Positions 33,436-43,073 of a stretch of DNA of 64,000 nucleotides are shown piece by piece; the first letter of the stretch is position 1; each line of letters begins with the position of its first letter. A program made the position numbers and the translations under genes. The DNA lies in NCBI RefSeq assembly GCF_024400215.1, contig NZ_CP053748.1:1860001-1924000 (forward strand), given 5' to 3'. This DNA comes from Massilia sp. erpn (lineage in GTDB: Bacteria; Pseudomonadota; Gammaproteobacteria; Burkholderiales; Burkholderiaceae_D). The notes below the pieces were generated by a model. It saw nothing but the letters and a program-made list of their open reading frames with translations. It had not been told where the DNA came from and made no database searches.

Positions 33436-34818
33436 TTATCGGCGCGGCACGATAAAGACCGCGTTTTCCCTCACGTGCAGGCTCGGATCATCCACGGCCG
33501 TCACTTCCACCTGGATCTTGTTCGAGCCTTTGACGCCGGCGCCATGGGCGGCGCGCATACGGATCGGCACGGCGCGCGTTTCGGTCGCCTGCAGCGTCAC
33601 TTCCTCGGCCGTGGTCAGGGTCAGGGTATCCATGCCCGAAACCTTGATGCGGAAGGTGTGCGCCTGCTCGGTGGTATTCATCACCTGCAGGCGGTAGACG
33701 TTTTCGATCATGCCGTCTTCCACCTCGCGGCCCATGGAGCCGCGGTCGCGGATCACGTCCACCTTGAGCGGCGTGCGCACATACAGCGTCAGACAGACCG
33801 CGGCGACGATCAGGCCCAGGATCGAGGTGTAAATCAGCACGCGTGGACGCAGGGTGCGCTTGCGGATCTGCGCCGAGTCGTAGCCCTTCTCCATCGCCAT
33901 CTCGGTGCTGTAGCGGATCAGGCCGCGTGGCTGCTTGATCTTGTCCATCACGGTGTTGCAGGCGTCGACGCAGGCGGCGCAGCCGATGCATTCATACTGC
34001 AGGCCGTTGCGGATGTCGATGCCGGTAGGGCAGACCTGCACGCACAGGCTGCAGTCGATGCAGGAGCCGCTGTCGGGATTCTTGCCCAGTGGGGCGCGTG
34101 GTTCGCCGCGCTTGGCATCGTAAGTGATGATCAGCGAGTCGCGGTCGAACATCGAGCTCTGGAAGCGGGCGTAGGGGCACATGTACTTGCACACCTGTTC
34201 GCGCAGCCAGCCGGCGTTGCCGTAGGTGGCGAAGCTGTAGAACAGCACCCAGAACCATTCCCATGGACCGAAGTCCAGGGTCTGCACGGCCGTGACCAGG
34301 GTCTTGATCGGGGTGAAGTAGCCGACGAAGGTGAAACCGGTCCACAGCGCCACGGCGCCCCAGATCAGATGCTTCGAGGTCTTCTTCGTGAATTTCTTGA
34401 GCGATGGGCCTTGCCTGTCGAGCGCCATGCGGGCGCTGCGCGGCCCCTCGATCTTCCTTTCGATCCACAGGAAGATTTCGGTATACACAGTTTGCGGACA
34501 AGAGAAGCCGCACCAGACCCGCCCCGCTATCGCCGTCGCCAGGAACAGCAGATAGGCGCAGATGATGAGCAGGGCGGCCAGATAGATAAAGTCCTGCGGC
34601 CACAACACCAGGCCGAAGATGTAGAACTTGCGCGCACCCAGATCAAACAACAAGGCTTGGCGGTCGTTCCAGACAAGCCACGGCAAGCCATAGAAGGCAA
34701 GCTGGGTGGCCCACACGCACAGCCAGCGGATCGTGGCGTAGCGTCCCTTGGCCTCGCGCGGATAAATTTCCTCACGAGGGGCGTACATCTTGATGACTTT
34801 AACTTCTGGCGCGTTCAT
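33436..34818 (-). CDS. ccoG: CcoG/RdxB/FixG membrane ferredoxin of cbb3 assembly
   Basis: The 460-residue protein has about five membrane helices, a CGFSCPQTVYTE motif, two [4Fe-4S] clusters (CIDCSLCVQVCPTG and CIGCAACVDACN) and a C-terminal Ig-like FixG domain. CcoG reduces Cu(II) to Cu(I) for cbb3 oxidase assembly in studied bacteria. It sits 22 bp after ccoP. Confidence 0.94.
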   Translation of the reverse strand: MNAPEVKVIKMYAPREEIYPREAKGRYATIRWLCVWATQLAFYGLPWLVWNDRQALLFDLGARKFYIFGLVLWPQDFIYLAALLIICAYLLFLATAIAGRVWCGFSCPQTVYTEIFLWIERKIEGPRSARMALDRQGPSLKKFTKKTSKHLIWGAVALWTGFTFVGYFTPIKTLVTAVQTLDFGPWEWFWVLFYSFATYGNAGWLREQVCKYMCPYARFQSSMFDRDSLIITYDAKRGEPRAPLGKNPDSGSCIDCSLCVQVCPTGIDIRNGLQYECIGCAACVDACNTVMDKIKQPRGLIRYSTEMAMEKGYDSAQIRKRTLRPRVLIYTSILGLIVAAVCLTLYVRTPLKVDVIRDRGSMGREVEDGMIENVYRLQVMNTTEQAHTFRIKVSGMDTLTLTTAEEVTLQATETRAVPIRMRAAHGAGVKGSNKIQVEVTAVDDPSLHVRENAVFIVPRR

Positions 34819-34840
34819 TGCAGCTTCTCTCGCTTACTTC

Positions 34841-35767
34841 TTACTTGGCTTCCGGATTGTTCGACAGGCTCCAGACATAAGCCGACAGCAGGTGGACTTT
34901 ACCTTCACCGAGGAATTCGCCGAACGCCGGCATGGTGTTGGTACGGCCCTTGCGGATGGTTTCCATGACGGTTTCAACACTGCCGCCATACAGCCACACC
35001 TTGTCGCTCAGGTTTGGCGCGCCCAGTGCCGGGTTGCCCTTGCCACCCGCGCCGTGGCAGGCCATACAGGCACCGAATTTCTCCTTGCCGAATGCCGTCT
35101 TGATCGGATCGGAAGTGCTGCCCGAGAGGCTCAGAACATAGTGTGCCACGTTCTCGACATCCTTGTCGGAGCCGAGCACCGCGCCCATCGGAGGCATCAT
35201 GCCGGTACGGCCGTTCATGATGGTGGTCTTGATGGTGTCCGGTTCGCCGCCATGCAGCCAGTCCTTGTCGGTCAGGTTCGGGAAGCCCTTGTTGCCGCGG
35301 GCGTCCGAGCCGTGGCACTGCGCGCAGTAGGTCAGGAACAGGCGCTCGCCGATGGCGCGCGCTTGCGGATCGGCGGCCACGGCCTTCAGATCCTGTTTCT
35401 GATACTTGGCGAACAGCGGGCCGTATTCCTTCTCGGCCTTGCCCAGTTCTTCCTTGTACTGGCCGGTCGATTCCCAACCCAGCTTGCCGGCGTAGGTGCC
35501 CAGGCCCGGGTACAGGAACAGGTAGCCGATGCTGAAGACGATGGTGATGTAGAACAGCCACATCCACCAGCGCGGCATCGGCGTATTGAGTTCCGTCAGG
35601 TTCTCGTCCCAGATATGGCCGGTGGTGCCGACCGGCGCGTCCGGATTGGCGTTCGGATCGACTTCATGGGTCGATTGCATGTACAGCAGCAGACCGCAGC
35701 CGAACACACCCAGCACCGTCAGCACGATGATGTAGATATTCCAGAAACCGCTGGTGAATTCAACCAT
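34841..35767 (-). CDS. ccoP: cbb3-type cytochrome c oxidase subunit III (diheme c)
   Basis: The 308-residue subunit has two N-terminal membrane helices (the second within 55-85) and two c-type heme sites, CAQCH and CMACH, in the periplasmic part. It relays electrons to the CcoO/CcoN core. Its ATG overlaps the end of ccoQ, indicating coupling. Confidence 0.95.
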   Translation of the reverse strand: MVEFTSGFWNIYIIVLTVLGVFGCGLLLYMQSTHEVDPNANPDAPVGTTGHIWDENLTELNTPMPRWWMWLFYITIVFSIGYLFLYPGLGTYAGKLGWESTGQYKEELGKAEKEYGPLFAKYQKQDLKAVAADPQARAIGERLFLTYCAQCHGSDARGNKGFPNLTDKDWLHGGEPDTIKTTIMNGRTGMMPPMGAVLGSDKDVENVAHYVLSLSGSTSDPIKTAFGKEKFGACMACHGAGGKGNPALGAPNLSDKVWLYGGSVETVMETIRKGRTNTMPAFGEFLGEGKVHLLSAYVWSLSNNPEAK

Positions 35768-35924
35768 TTTGCTTCTCCTCGTCGGCGAAAGGCAGTTGCG
35801 CTGCCTGCGCGAAGCCCGCCTGGTTGCGGCCGGCCCAGGCCCACCAGACGATGCCGATGAAGGTGATGAATGACACCACCGTCATGATGCTGCTGGCGCT
35901 GTCAAACAGTTTATCGATAGCCAT
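35760..35924 (-). CDS. ccoQ: cbb3 oxidase subunit CcoQ
   Basis: This 54-residue frame starts at ATG 35924, one base after the ccoO stop, and ends inside the ccoP start. It has one membrane helix (MTVVSFITFIGIVWWAWAG) and a charged tail ending DEEKQNG, the usual CcoQ/FixQ layout. CcoQ stabilises the cbb3 complex. Confidence 0.9.
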   Translation of the reverse strand: MAIDKLFDSASSIMTVVSFITFIGIVWWAWAGRNQAGFAQAAQLPFADEEKQNG

Positions 35925-35925
35925 G

Positions 35926-36540
35926 TCAGTTCCTTGTCTTGATCTGGGTGCCCAGGCCTTGCAGATAGGCGATCAGGGCGTCTTCTTCAGTCTTGTCCTT
36001 CAGGTCATCCGGTGCCTTGACCACATCCTCTTCGGAGTAAGGCGTGCCCAGACGCTGCAGGGCGCGCAGCTTCGGAATCACATCTTGCGGAACCAGCTTG
36101 GTCTGCGCCAGCCATGGGTAGTTCGGCATATTCGATTCCGGCACCACGTCGCGCGGATTGTTCAGGTGGGTGCGGTGCCATTCGTCGCTGTAGCGGCCGC
36201 CCACGCGGGCCAGATCCGGGCCGGTGCGCTTGGAACCCCACTGGAAGGGACGGTCGTAGACGAATTCGCCAGCCACCGAGTAGTGGCCATAGCGTTCGGT
36301 CTCGGCGCGGAAAGGACGCACCATCTGCGAGTGGCAGGCGTAGCAGCCTTCACGCACGTAGATGTCGCGGCCCACCAGGCGCAGCGGCGAGTAAGGCTTC
36401 AGGCCCGCCACCGGTTCCGTGGTCGATTTCTGGAAGAACAGCGGCACGATTTCAACTGCGCCGCCGACCGACACCACCACCGTGACCAGGGCGATCATCA
36501 GCCAGGGGTTCTTCTCGATCCATTCATGTGAAAATTTCAT
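35926..36540 (-). CDS. ccoO: cbb3-type cytochrome c oxidase subunit II (monoheme c)
   Basis: The 204-residue subunit has one N-terminal membrane helix and one heme-c site, [12 protein letters not shown], with the axial Met expected further on. ATG 36540 is chosen because TTGGAGC precedes it. It lies 13 bp after ccoN. Confidence 0.94.
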   Translation of the reverse strand: MKFSHEWIEKNPWLMIALVTVVVSVGGAVEIVPLFFQKSTTEPVAGLKPYSPLRLVGRDIYVREGCYACHSQMVRPFRAETERYGHYSVAGEFVYDRPFQWGSKRTGPDLARVGGRYSDEWHRTHLNNPRDVVPESNMPNYPWLAQTKLVPQDVIPKLRALQRLGTPYSEEDVVKAPDDLKDKTEEDALIAYLQGLGTQIKTRN

Positions 36541-36553
36541 TCTTTGCTCCAAA

Positions 36554-37984
36554 TCAGGCGTGTGCCGCGGTTTTCAGCTCAGGGATGCGGGCGGTGACGG
36601 TTTCACGGCCGCGCAGCGTCATCCAAGTGTTGTAGCCCATCATGATCATGCCGCCCAGGTACAGGGCGCCACCGGCGAAGCGCACCACGTAGTACGGGTA
36701 GGTCGCTTTCACGCTTTCCACGAAGGTGTAGGTCAGGGTGCCGTCCGGATTCACTGCGCGCCACATCAGGCCCTGCATCACACCGGCGATCCACATGGCG
36801 GCGATGTACAGAACGATGCCGATGGTGGCCACCCAGAAGTGCAGGTCGACCAGACGCATGCTGTACATTTTTTCGCGGCCGGCCAGACGTGGCAGCAGGT
36901 AGTAGATCGAGCCCATGGTGATGAAGCCAACCCAGCCCAGTGCGCCGCCGTGGACGTGGGCGATGCCCCAGTCGGTGTAGTGCGACAGTGCGTTCACGGT
37001 TTTGATCGACATCATCGGACCTTCGAAGGTCGCAATACCGTAGAAGGACAGCGACACGATCATGAACTTCAGCAGCGGGTCGGTGCGCAGCTTGTGCCAT
37101 GCGCCGGACAGGGTCATGATGCCGTTGATCATGCCGCCCCACGATGGTGCCAGCAGAATCAGCGAGAACACCATGCCGAGCGACTGGGTCCAGTCAGGCA
37201 GGGCGGTGTAGTGCAGGTGGTGCGGACCGGCCCACATATAGGTGAAGATCAGCGCCCAGAAGTGCACGATCGACAGGCGGTAGGAATACACCGGACGCTC
37301 GGCCTGCTTCGGAATGAAGTAGTAGACCATGCCCAGGTAGCCGGCGGTCAGGATGAAGCCCACCGCATTGTGGCCGTACCACCATTGCACCATGGCGTCT
37401 TGCACGCCGCTGTACATGGAGTAGGACTTGAACAGCGAAGCCGGCATGCTCATGCCGTTGACCACGTGCAGGATCGTCACGGCCAGGATGTAGGAGCCGA
37501 AGAACCAGTTGGCGACGTAGATGTGTTTGACCTTGCGCTTGACGATGGTGCCGAAGAACACCACCGCGTAGGCAATCCACACCACGGCGATCAGGATACT
37601 GATCGGCCATTCCAGCTCCGCGTATTCCTTGCCGCGGGTCAGACCCATTGGCAAAGTGATAACGGCGCTCAGAATCACGGCCTGCCAGCCCCAGAAGGTG
37701 AAGGCAGCGAGTTTGTCGGAGAACAGGCGCACCTGGCAGGTGCGCTGGACGACGTAGTAAGAGGTGGCGAACAAGCCCGAGATGCCGAAAGCGAAAATCA
37801 CGGCATTGGTGTGTAAGGGACGCAGGCGCCCGTACGTCAACCAGGGGATGTCGAGGTTCAGTGCGGGCCAGGCCAGTTGGGCGGCGATGATAACGCCGAC
37901 CAGCATGCCAATAATGCCCCACACTACCGTGGCGATCGCAAATTGCTTCACGATCTTGTAGTTGTAGTTCAATGATTGATCCAC
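36554..37984 (-). CDS. ccoN: cbb3-type cytochrome c oxidase subunit I
   Basis: The 476-residue catalytic subunit has twelve membrane helices and the heme/CuB ligand regions [37 protein letters not shown] and [14 protein letters not shown]. It reduces oxygen to water with high affinity and pumps protons. Two FNR boxes lie in the 97-bp promoter gap, so it should be induced at low oxygen. Confidence 0.96.
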   Translation of the reverse strand: MDQSLNYNYKIVKQFAIATVVWGIIGMLVGVIIAAQLAWPALNLDIPWLTYGRLRPLHTNAVIFAFGISGLFATSYYVVQRTCQVRLFSDKLAAFTFWGWQAVILSAVITLPMGLTRGKEYAELEWPISILIAVVWIAYAVVFFGTIVKRKVKHIYVANWFFGSYILAVTILHVVNGMSMPASLFKSYSMYSGVQDAMVQWWYGHNAVGFILTAGYLGMVYYFIPKQAERPVYSYRLSIVHFWALIFTYMWAGPHHLHYTALPDWTQSLGMVFSLILLAPSWGGMINGIMTLSGAWHKLRTDPLLKFMIVSLSFYGIATFEGPMMSIKTVNALSHYTDWGIAHVHGGALGWVGFITMGSIYYLLPRLAGREKMYSMRLVDLHFWVATIGIVLYIAAMWIAGVMQGLMWRAVNPDGTLTYTFVESVKATYPYYVVRFAGGALYLGGMIMMGYNTWMTLRGRETVTARIPELKTAAHA

Positions 37985-38010
37985 TTTGATGTTCTCCCGA
38001 GAACGCTTTG

Positions 38011-38024
38011 ATGATGTATATCAA
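38011..38024. promoter_or_regulatory. FNR box 1 upstream of ccoN
   Basis: ATGAT-GTAT-ATCAA matches the FNR consensus TTGAT-N4-ATCAA at 9 of 10 fixed positions. It lies about 27 bp upstream of the ccoN start, close to the expected transcription start. Confidence 0.65.
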
Positions 38025-38052
38025 AGGGTAGCGGGATGAGACTCAAAAAACT

Positions 38053-38066
38053 TTGATGTGGATCAA
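38053..38066. promoter_or_regulatory. FNR box 2 upstream of ccoN
   Basis: TTGAT-GTGG-ATCAA matches the FNR consensus at all ten fixed positions. It is 42 bp from box 1 and about 75 bp upstream of the ccoN start, consistent with an activating position near -41 if transcription starts near box 1. Confidence 0.85.
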
Positions 38067-38081
38067 AATTGCCCGAACGAA

Positions 38082-38249
38082 TTACTGCTGGGGGTTTTTC
38101 GGCTCGCTGCGGTCATCGTCCTGTAATACGCGCAGGCCGGGGCCGACCAGGTCGTCGAACTGGCCGCTGTCGGAAGCTTTGAAGAACAGCCAGATCGCCA
38201 GGAAGACAATGGCGATGCTGACCGGAACGAGGATATACAGGACTTCCAT
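38082..38249 (-). CDS. ccoS: cbb3 oxidase maturation protein CcoS
   Basis: This 55-residue protein has one membrane helix (LYILVPVSIAIVFLAIWLFF) followed by the conserved KASDSGQFDDLVGPG segment and a short acidic tail. CcoS is needed for insertion of cofactors into cbb3 oxidase. It starts 21 bp after ccoI. Confidence 0.92.
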   Translation of the reverse strand: MEVLYILVPVSIAIVFLAIWLFFKASDSGQFDDLVGPGLRVLQDDDRSEPKNPQQ

Positions 38250-38270
38250 CTTGTCAATTCACTATTTTGG

Positions 38271-40793
38271 CTAACGGCGCAGGCGCAGCGCATTGCAGAT
38301 GACCACGGCCGAGCTGAGCGCCATGCCCACCCCGGACAGCCAGGGGTTGAGCCAGCCGAAGGCGGCGGCCGGGATCGCCACCAGATTGTACAACGTCGAC
38401 CAGGCCAGGTTCTGCCGGATCACGCCCATGGTGCGCGCCGCGGTGCGCGCCGTGTCGGCCACGGCGCCCAGTTGTCCATTCAACAAGACCGTATCGGCAT
38501 GGGCCTGGGCCAGGGCCGCGCCCGAACCCATGGCGAAGGAGACGTCGGCCGCGCTCAGCACGGCCGCATCGTTGATGCCGTCGCCCACCATCGCCACCAC
38601 GGCGCCCTCGGCCTGCAGTTTTTGCACGTATTCGAGTTTTTGCTGGGGCAGGAATTCGCCGTGGGCGCTGGCGATGCCCAGGTCCAGCGCCACGCAGCGC
38701 GTCAGCGCATGCTGGTCGCCGCTCAGCAGCACCAACTGCTTGCCCTGGCTGCGGAAGTAGTCGACCGTGGCCTGGGCGTCCGGCCGCAGCGCGTCGCTGA
38801 GCAGGAAGCAGGCCAGCCAGCGCCCGTCCGTGCCCAGATACACGGCGGTGGCGCCGTCGCCGTCAAAGGCTGGCGCGCTGCCGGTCAGGCCGGTGACGAA
38901 GGCTTTATTGCCGAGACGGTAACGCTGGCCCTGTACCCGGCCTTCCAGGCCTTGGCCCGGCAATTCCTGCACTTCCTCGGCCTCCCAGCCGATGCCGGCG
39001 CCGGCCGCATCGGCCGCGGCCACGATGGCGCGCCCGATCGGATGCGCGCTGCCCGCTTCCAGTGCGGCGGCGATCTGCAGGCTGACGGCCTCGCGGTTGT
39101 CGCCGAAGCTGTGCACCTGCTGCACCACCGGCTTGCCCACCGTCAGGGTGCCGGTCTTGTCGAACACGATATGGGTGGCGCGGTGCAGGGTTTCCATCAC
39201 ATGCGGCCGCACGATCAGCACGCCCTTGCCCAATAAATAATCAGTGGCCGCCGCCAGTGCCGAGGGCGTGGCCAGCGACAGGGCGCAGGGGCAGGACACC
39301 ACCAGCACCGCGATGGCCACCGGCCAGGCGCGCGCGGCATCGTGCCACCACCAGAAGGCGAAGGTGGCCAGGGCGAACAGCAGCAGAGCGCTGACGAACC
39401 AGGAGGCCACGCGGTCGGCCCATTGCGCGATCTGCGGCTTGGCGCCGCCGGCCCGTTCGATCAGTTTCAAGAGGTCGGCCAGGGTGCTCTCGCGCGCCGG
39501 ACGCAGCACGCGCAGCAGCACGGCGGTGCTGGCGTTGATGGCGCCGCCCGGCACTTCCTCGCCCAGGCCGCGCGACTGCGGCGCGCTTTCGCCGGTCAGC
39601 AGCGACATATCGATCGCGGTGCGGCCTTCGACGATGGCGCTGTCGGCGGCGATCGCCTCGCCCGGCTTGACCAGGATGATGTCGCCTTGCTGCAGGGCGG
39701 CGGCCGGCACCACCGTGCTGTCGCGGCTCTGCGGCCAGTTGTTCAGGCGCGCGGCCGAGGCGGGCAGGGCCTGCTGCATGCGTTCCAGCGCGCTGGCCGC
39801 CTTGCGCCGCGCCACCATCTCCAGGTAGCGGCTGCACAGCAGCAGGAAGATGAACATCGTCACCGAGTCGTAATATACCTCGCCCGCGCCGCGCCAGGTG
39901 GCCGCCACGCTGCCGAGGAAGGCGGCGGCGATGCCGATGGCCACCGGCACGTCCATGCCCAGCACGCGCGCGCGCAGGCTGGCCAGCGCGCCCTGGAAGA
40001 AGGGCAGGGCGGAATACGCCACGGCGGGCAGGGTCAGGAGCAGGCTGGCCCACTGCATCAGGGCCGCCATGTTGGCGTCCAGCGTGCCGTCGTCGCCCGC
40101 CATATACGAGGGCGCCACATACATCATCACCTGCATCATCGACAGGCCGGCCACGAACAGCTGGCGGCCCAGGGTGCGGCTGGCGCGCTGCAGCTGGGCG
40201 CCATGGCGCTCGGCGTCGTAGGGGAAGGCGGCGTAGCCGATATCGCGCACGGCCTGCAGGATGGCGCTGGCCTGCAGCTTGTCTTTTTGCCAGCGCACCT
40301 GCAGCTTCTCGGTCGAGACATTCAGGCTGGCGCTGGCCACTCCTTCCACGCACTGCAGGCGGTGCTCGATCAGCCAGACGCAGGCGGCGCAGCGGATGCC
40401 TTCCACCAGCAGGGTCGCTTCGCAATACTCGCCGTCGGCGGCAAAACGCGGATCGTCGTTGTCATACAGCGCCAGTTCCGGCGGCACCAGGCTGGCCTGG
40501 TCGGCGGTGGCGGCAAAGCCGGTGCGCTTGCGGTAGTAGTCGGTCTGGCCGATGTCGACGATGGTCTGGGCCACGGCGGCGCAGCCCGGGCAGCACATGC
40601 TGCGCGGCGCGCCGTCGATCGCCACCTGCCATTGCACCTCGCGCGGCAGCGGCAGGCCGCAGTGGAAGCAGATCTCTTCCGTATCGGCAAAGGCGGCGGC
40701 CGCCAGCGCTTCGGCGGGCATGGTGGTGGCGAGGGGAGGCGGGGCGGCGGCCGTGTCGTCGGGGCGCGCCGCTCGTGAGCTGGCGTTGTTCAT
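38271..40793 (-). CDS. ccoI: CcoI/FixI copper-exporting P1B-type ATPase for cbb3 oxidase
   Basis: The 840-residue P-type ATPase has an N-terminal CxxC zinc-ribbon-like region (CFHCGLPLP, CCPGCAAV), a heavy-metal-associated domain (CAACVWLIEHRL), eight membrane helices with the CPC ion site in SCPCALSLATPSA, the phosphorylation motif DKTGTLT and GDGINDAAVL. It delivers copper to the oxidase CuB centre. The true start is ATG 40793, overlapping the preceding gene's stop by 4 bp; the longer frame to 41291 is an artefact in another gene. Confidence 0.94.
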   Translation of the reverse strand: MNNASSRAARPDDTAAAPPPLATTMPAEALAAAAFADTEEICFHCGLPLPREVQWQVAIDGAPRSMCCPGCAAVAQTIVDIGQTDYYRKRTGFAATADQASLVPPELALYDNDDPRFAADGEYCEATLLVEGIRCAACVWLIEHRLQCVEGVASASLNVSTEKLQVRWQKDKLQASAILQAVRDIGYAAFPYDAERHGAQLQRASRTLGRQLFVAGLSMMQVMMYVAPSYMAGDDGTLDANMAALMQWASLLLTLPAVAYSALPFFQGALASLRARVLGMDVPVAIGIAAAFLGSVAATWRGAGEVYYDSVTMFIFLLLCSRYLEMVARRKAASALERMQQALPASAARLNNWPQSRDSTVVPAAALQQGDIILVKPGEAIAADSAIVEGRTAIDMSLLTGESAPQSRGLGEEVPGGAINASTAVLLRVLRPARESTLADLLKLIERAGGAKPQIAQWADRVASWFVSALLLFALATFAFWWWHDAARAWPVAIAVLVVSCPCALSLATPSALAAATDYLLGKGVLIVRPHVMETLHRATHIVFDKTGTLTVGKPVVQQVHSFGDNREAVSLQIAAALEAGSAHPIGRAIVAAADAAGAGIGWEAEEVQELPGQGLEGRVQGQRYRLGNKAFVTGLTGSAPAFDGDGATAVYLGTDGRWLACFLLSDALRPDAQATVDYFRSQGKQLVLLSGDQHALTRCVALDLGIASAHGEFLPQQKLEYVQKLQAEGAVVAMVGDGINDAAVLSAADVSFAMGSGAALAQAHADTVLLNGQLGAVADTARTAARTMGVIRQNLAWSTLYNLVAIPAAAFGWLNPWLSGVGMALSSAVVICNALRLRR

Positions 40794-41605
40794 GGGCGAG
40801 GGGTGACGCAGAAGGTGTCGAGCCAGCCATGGCCGGCGCCGTGGGTCAGGCCGAGCGCATCGAGCAGGGGCATGGACAGGCCGCTGGCGCGCAACAGGCC
40901 AAGCAGGCCGAAGCCCAGCACCAGCAGGCCGCAGGCGATGCGTACCTTGCGCTGCTGCATAGACTGGCGCACGCGTGCGCCGGCCAGGCCGAGGCCCAGC
41001 AGCATGGGCAGGGTGCCCAGGCCGAAGGCGCACATCACGGCGGCGCCACTGGCGGCCGAACCGCTCAACATGGCCGTCAGCAGCACGCTGTACACCATGC
41101 CGCAGGGCAGCCAGCCCCACAAGCCGCCCAGTGCCAGGGCCTTGAGCGGCGTATCCATCGGCAGCAGGGGTTTCATCAGCGGCTGCACATGGCGCCACAG
41201 CAGGCCGCCGGCCGCTTCCAGCCGCGCCAGGCCGCGCCAGGCGTCCATCAGGTAGAGGCCGAGGGCGGCCAGCATCAGGTTGGCGGCCCACAGGCCGGCC
41301 GTTTGAATCGAGGTCAGGCGCGCCAGGCTGACGGCGCCGCCGGCCAGGCCGCCGGCGATGGCGCCGGCCAGCATATAGCTGCCGATGCGCCCGGCGTTAT
41401 AGGCGAACACGCGCGCCAGGCTGTCGATGGCCTGCGGCAGGGCCAGGCTGGCCGGCGCGGCGGCGGGAGTGATGGGAATCACGCGCCGCGCCGGCCCCTG
41501 GGCCGCGCTCAGCGCGCCCACGATGCCGCCGCACATGCCGATGCAATGCACGCTGCCGGCCAGGCCCACGGCAAACACCGGCAACAGATTCAAACCGCTC
41601 ATCAA
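40790..41605 (-). CDS. DsbD-like/sulfite exporter-type membrane protein of the cco locus
   Basis: The 271-residue protein has six or seven membrane helices and the DsbD_2 (pfam13386-type) motifs AGSVHCIGMCGGIVGAL and GWLPCGMVYSVLL, with a Cys pair in each half. Homologues are regularly found next to ccoI and ccoS and are thought to act in copper or thiol handling during cbb3 assembly. It starts 5 bp after hemN and overlaps ccoI by 4 bp. Confidence 0.87.
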   Translation of the reverse strand: MMSGLNLLPVFAVGLAGSVHCIGMCGGIVGALSAAQGPARRVIPITPAAAPASLALPQAIDSLARVFAYNAGRIGSYMLAGAIAGGLAGGAVSLARLTSIQTAGLWAANLMLAALGLYLMDAWRGLARLEAAGGLLWRHVQPLMKPLLPMDTPLKALALGGLWGWLPCGMVYSVLLTAMLSGSAASGAAVMCAFGLGTLPMLLGLGLAGARVRQSMQQRKVRIACGLLVLGFGLLGLLRASGLSMPLLDALGLTHGAGHGWLDTFCVTPRP

Positions 41606-41610
41606 CCGCC

Positions 41611-43050
41611 TCAGATTGTCTTCGAATAACGCAGCGGCTGGACTTCAGGACTGCGCGCCGCTGCGGCGCGCGCCGCGTTCAGATAGCGGTCGAACACCAT
41701 GCAGATATTGCGGATCAGCAGGCGGCCTTTGGGCGTCACCGAGATCCATTCCTCATCGATTGTCACCAGGCCATCCTGGGCCAGCTCGGCGAGCCGTTTC
41801 AGCTCGTCCGCGAAATAGCCTTTAAAGACGATAGGATACGCCTGTTCCAGCGAAACGATGGAGAGTTCGAAATTGCACATCAGGCGCTGGATGATGATGC
41901 GGCGCAGCAGGTCGTCGGTGCCGAGCTGGATGCCGCGCGCGATCGGCAGCTTGCCCTGATCGAGCTTGGCGTAATACTCGTCCAGCGTTTTCTCGTTCTG
42001 GCTGTAGGTCGCGTTCACCGAGCTGATGGCCGACACGCCGCAGGCCACCAGGTCCATCTCGGCATGTGTCGAATAGCCCTGGAAGTTGCGGTGCAGGCGG
42101 CCCTGCTGCTGGGCCACGGCCAGGTCGTCGGTCGGCTTGGCGAAATGGTCCATGCCGATATACACATAGCCGGCGGCCGTCAGGCGGCCGATGCACTCGG
42201 CCAGCATGCCCAGCTTGACCGAGGGTGACGGCAGGTCGGCATCCAGGATGCGGCGCTGCGGCTTGAACAGGTGCGGCATGTGCGCATAGTTGTACAGCGC
42301 GATGCGGTCCGGGTTGGAGGCGATCACCTTGCTCAGGGTCTGCGACATGGTGGTCAGGTTCTGCTTCGGCAGGCCGTAAATCAGGTCGATGCTGATCGAG
42401 CGGAAGCCGGCGTCGCGCGCCGCCTCCATCACGGCCAGCGTCTCTTCCATCGGCTGGATGCGGTTGACCGCCTTCTGTACCTCGGGATCGAAGTCCTGCA
42501 CGCCCAGGCTGACGCGGTTGAAGCCCTGCGCGCGCAGCGAGTGCACGCGTTCCGGCGTCACGGTGCGCGGGTCGATCTCGATCGAGTATTCGCCCTCGCT
42601 GTCCGGCGCGAACTCGAACTGGCGGTGCAGGTGGGCCATCAGCTCGCCCATCTGCTTGTCGCTGAAATAGGTCGGCGTGCCGCCGCCGAAGTGCAGCTGC
42701 TCGACGCGGTTCAAGCCGGCGAACAGCTTGCCCTGCATCTCGATTTCCTGCTTCAGATAGCTCAGATAGGTGGCCGCCTTGCTGCGGTCCTTGGTGACGA
42801 TCTTGTTGCAGGCGCAGTAGTAGCACACCGTGTCGCAGAACGGCACGTGCACATACAGCGAGAGGGCGCGGCGGCCGCCGCGCAGTTTCAGGCTGGCCAG
42901 CGCCTCAAGGAAGTTCCCGTAGCCGAAGTCCGGCGTAAACCGGTCGGCTGTCGGGTAGGAGGTATAGCGCGGGCCGGACTGGCTCATTTTCCCGATGATC
43001 TCGGGATCGAACTCGATCGTGGGCTCGGCTGCAGGGGCGATGGTGTGCAT
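41611..43050 (-). CDS. hemN: Oxygen-independent coproporphyrinogen III oxidase
   Basis: The 479-residue radical-SAM enzyme shows the HemN cluster motif CDTVCYYCACNKI (Cys-X3-Cys-X2-Cys with the HemN-specific extra Cys), HFGGGTPTYF and a C-terminal HemN domain. It decarboxylates coproporphyrinogen III to protoporphyrinogen IX without oxygen. It lies 23 bp after the chemoreceptor gene, so it is probably driven by the same FNR-dependent promoter. Confidence 0.95.
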   Translation of the reverse strand: MHTIAPAAEPTIEFDPEIIGKMSQSGPRYTSYPTADRFTPDFGYGNFLEALASLKLRGGRRALSLYVHVPFCDTVCYYCACNKIVTKDRSKAATYLSYLKQEIEMQGKLFAGLNRVEQLHFGGGTPTYFSDKQMGELMAHLHRQFEFAPDSEGEYSIEIDPRTVTPERVHSLRAQGFNRVSLGVQDFDPEVQKAVNRIQPMEETLAVMEAARDAGFRSISIDLIYGLPKQNLTTMSQTLSKVIASNPDRIALYNYAHMPHLFKPQRRILDADLPSPSVKLGMLAECIGRLTAAGYVYIGMDHFAKPTDDLAVAQQQGRLHRNFQGYSTHAEMDLVACGVSAISSVNATYSQNEKTLDEYYAKLDQGKLPIARGIQLGTDDLLRRIIIQRLMCNFELSIVSLEQAYPIVFKGYFADELKRLAELAQDGLVTIDEEWISVTPKGRLLIRNICMVFDRYLNAARAAAARSPEVQPLRYSKTI

Positions 43051-43073
43051 AAGGCTTCTTTACGTATAAGGTA

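Noticed and set aside
33286..34968. A 560-residue plus-strand frame opposite ccoG and ccoH
   Set aside because: Antisense shadow; ccoG cluster motifs are intact on the other strand.
40794..41291. N-terminal extension of ccoI to 1006 residues
   Set aside because: The extra part lies in another frame of the DsbD-like gene; the ATGA overlap at 40790-40793 marks the real start.
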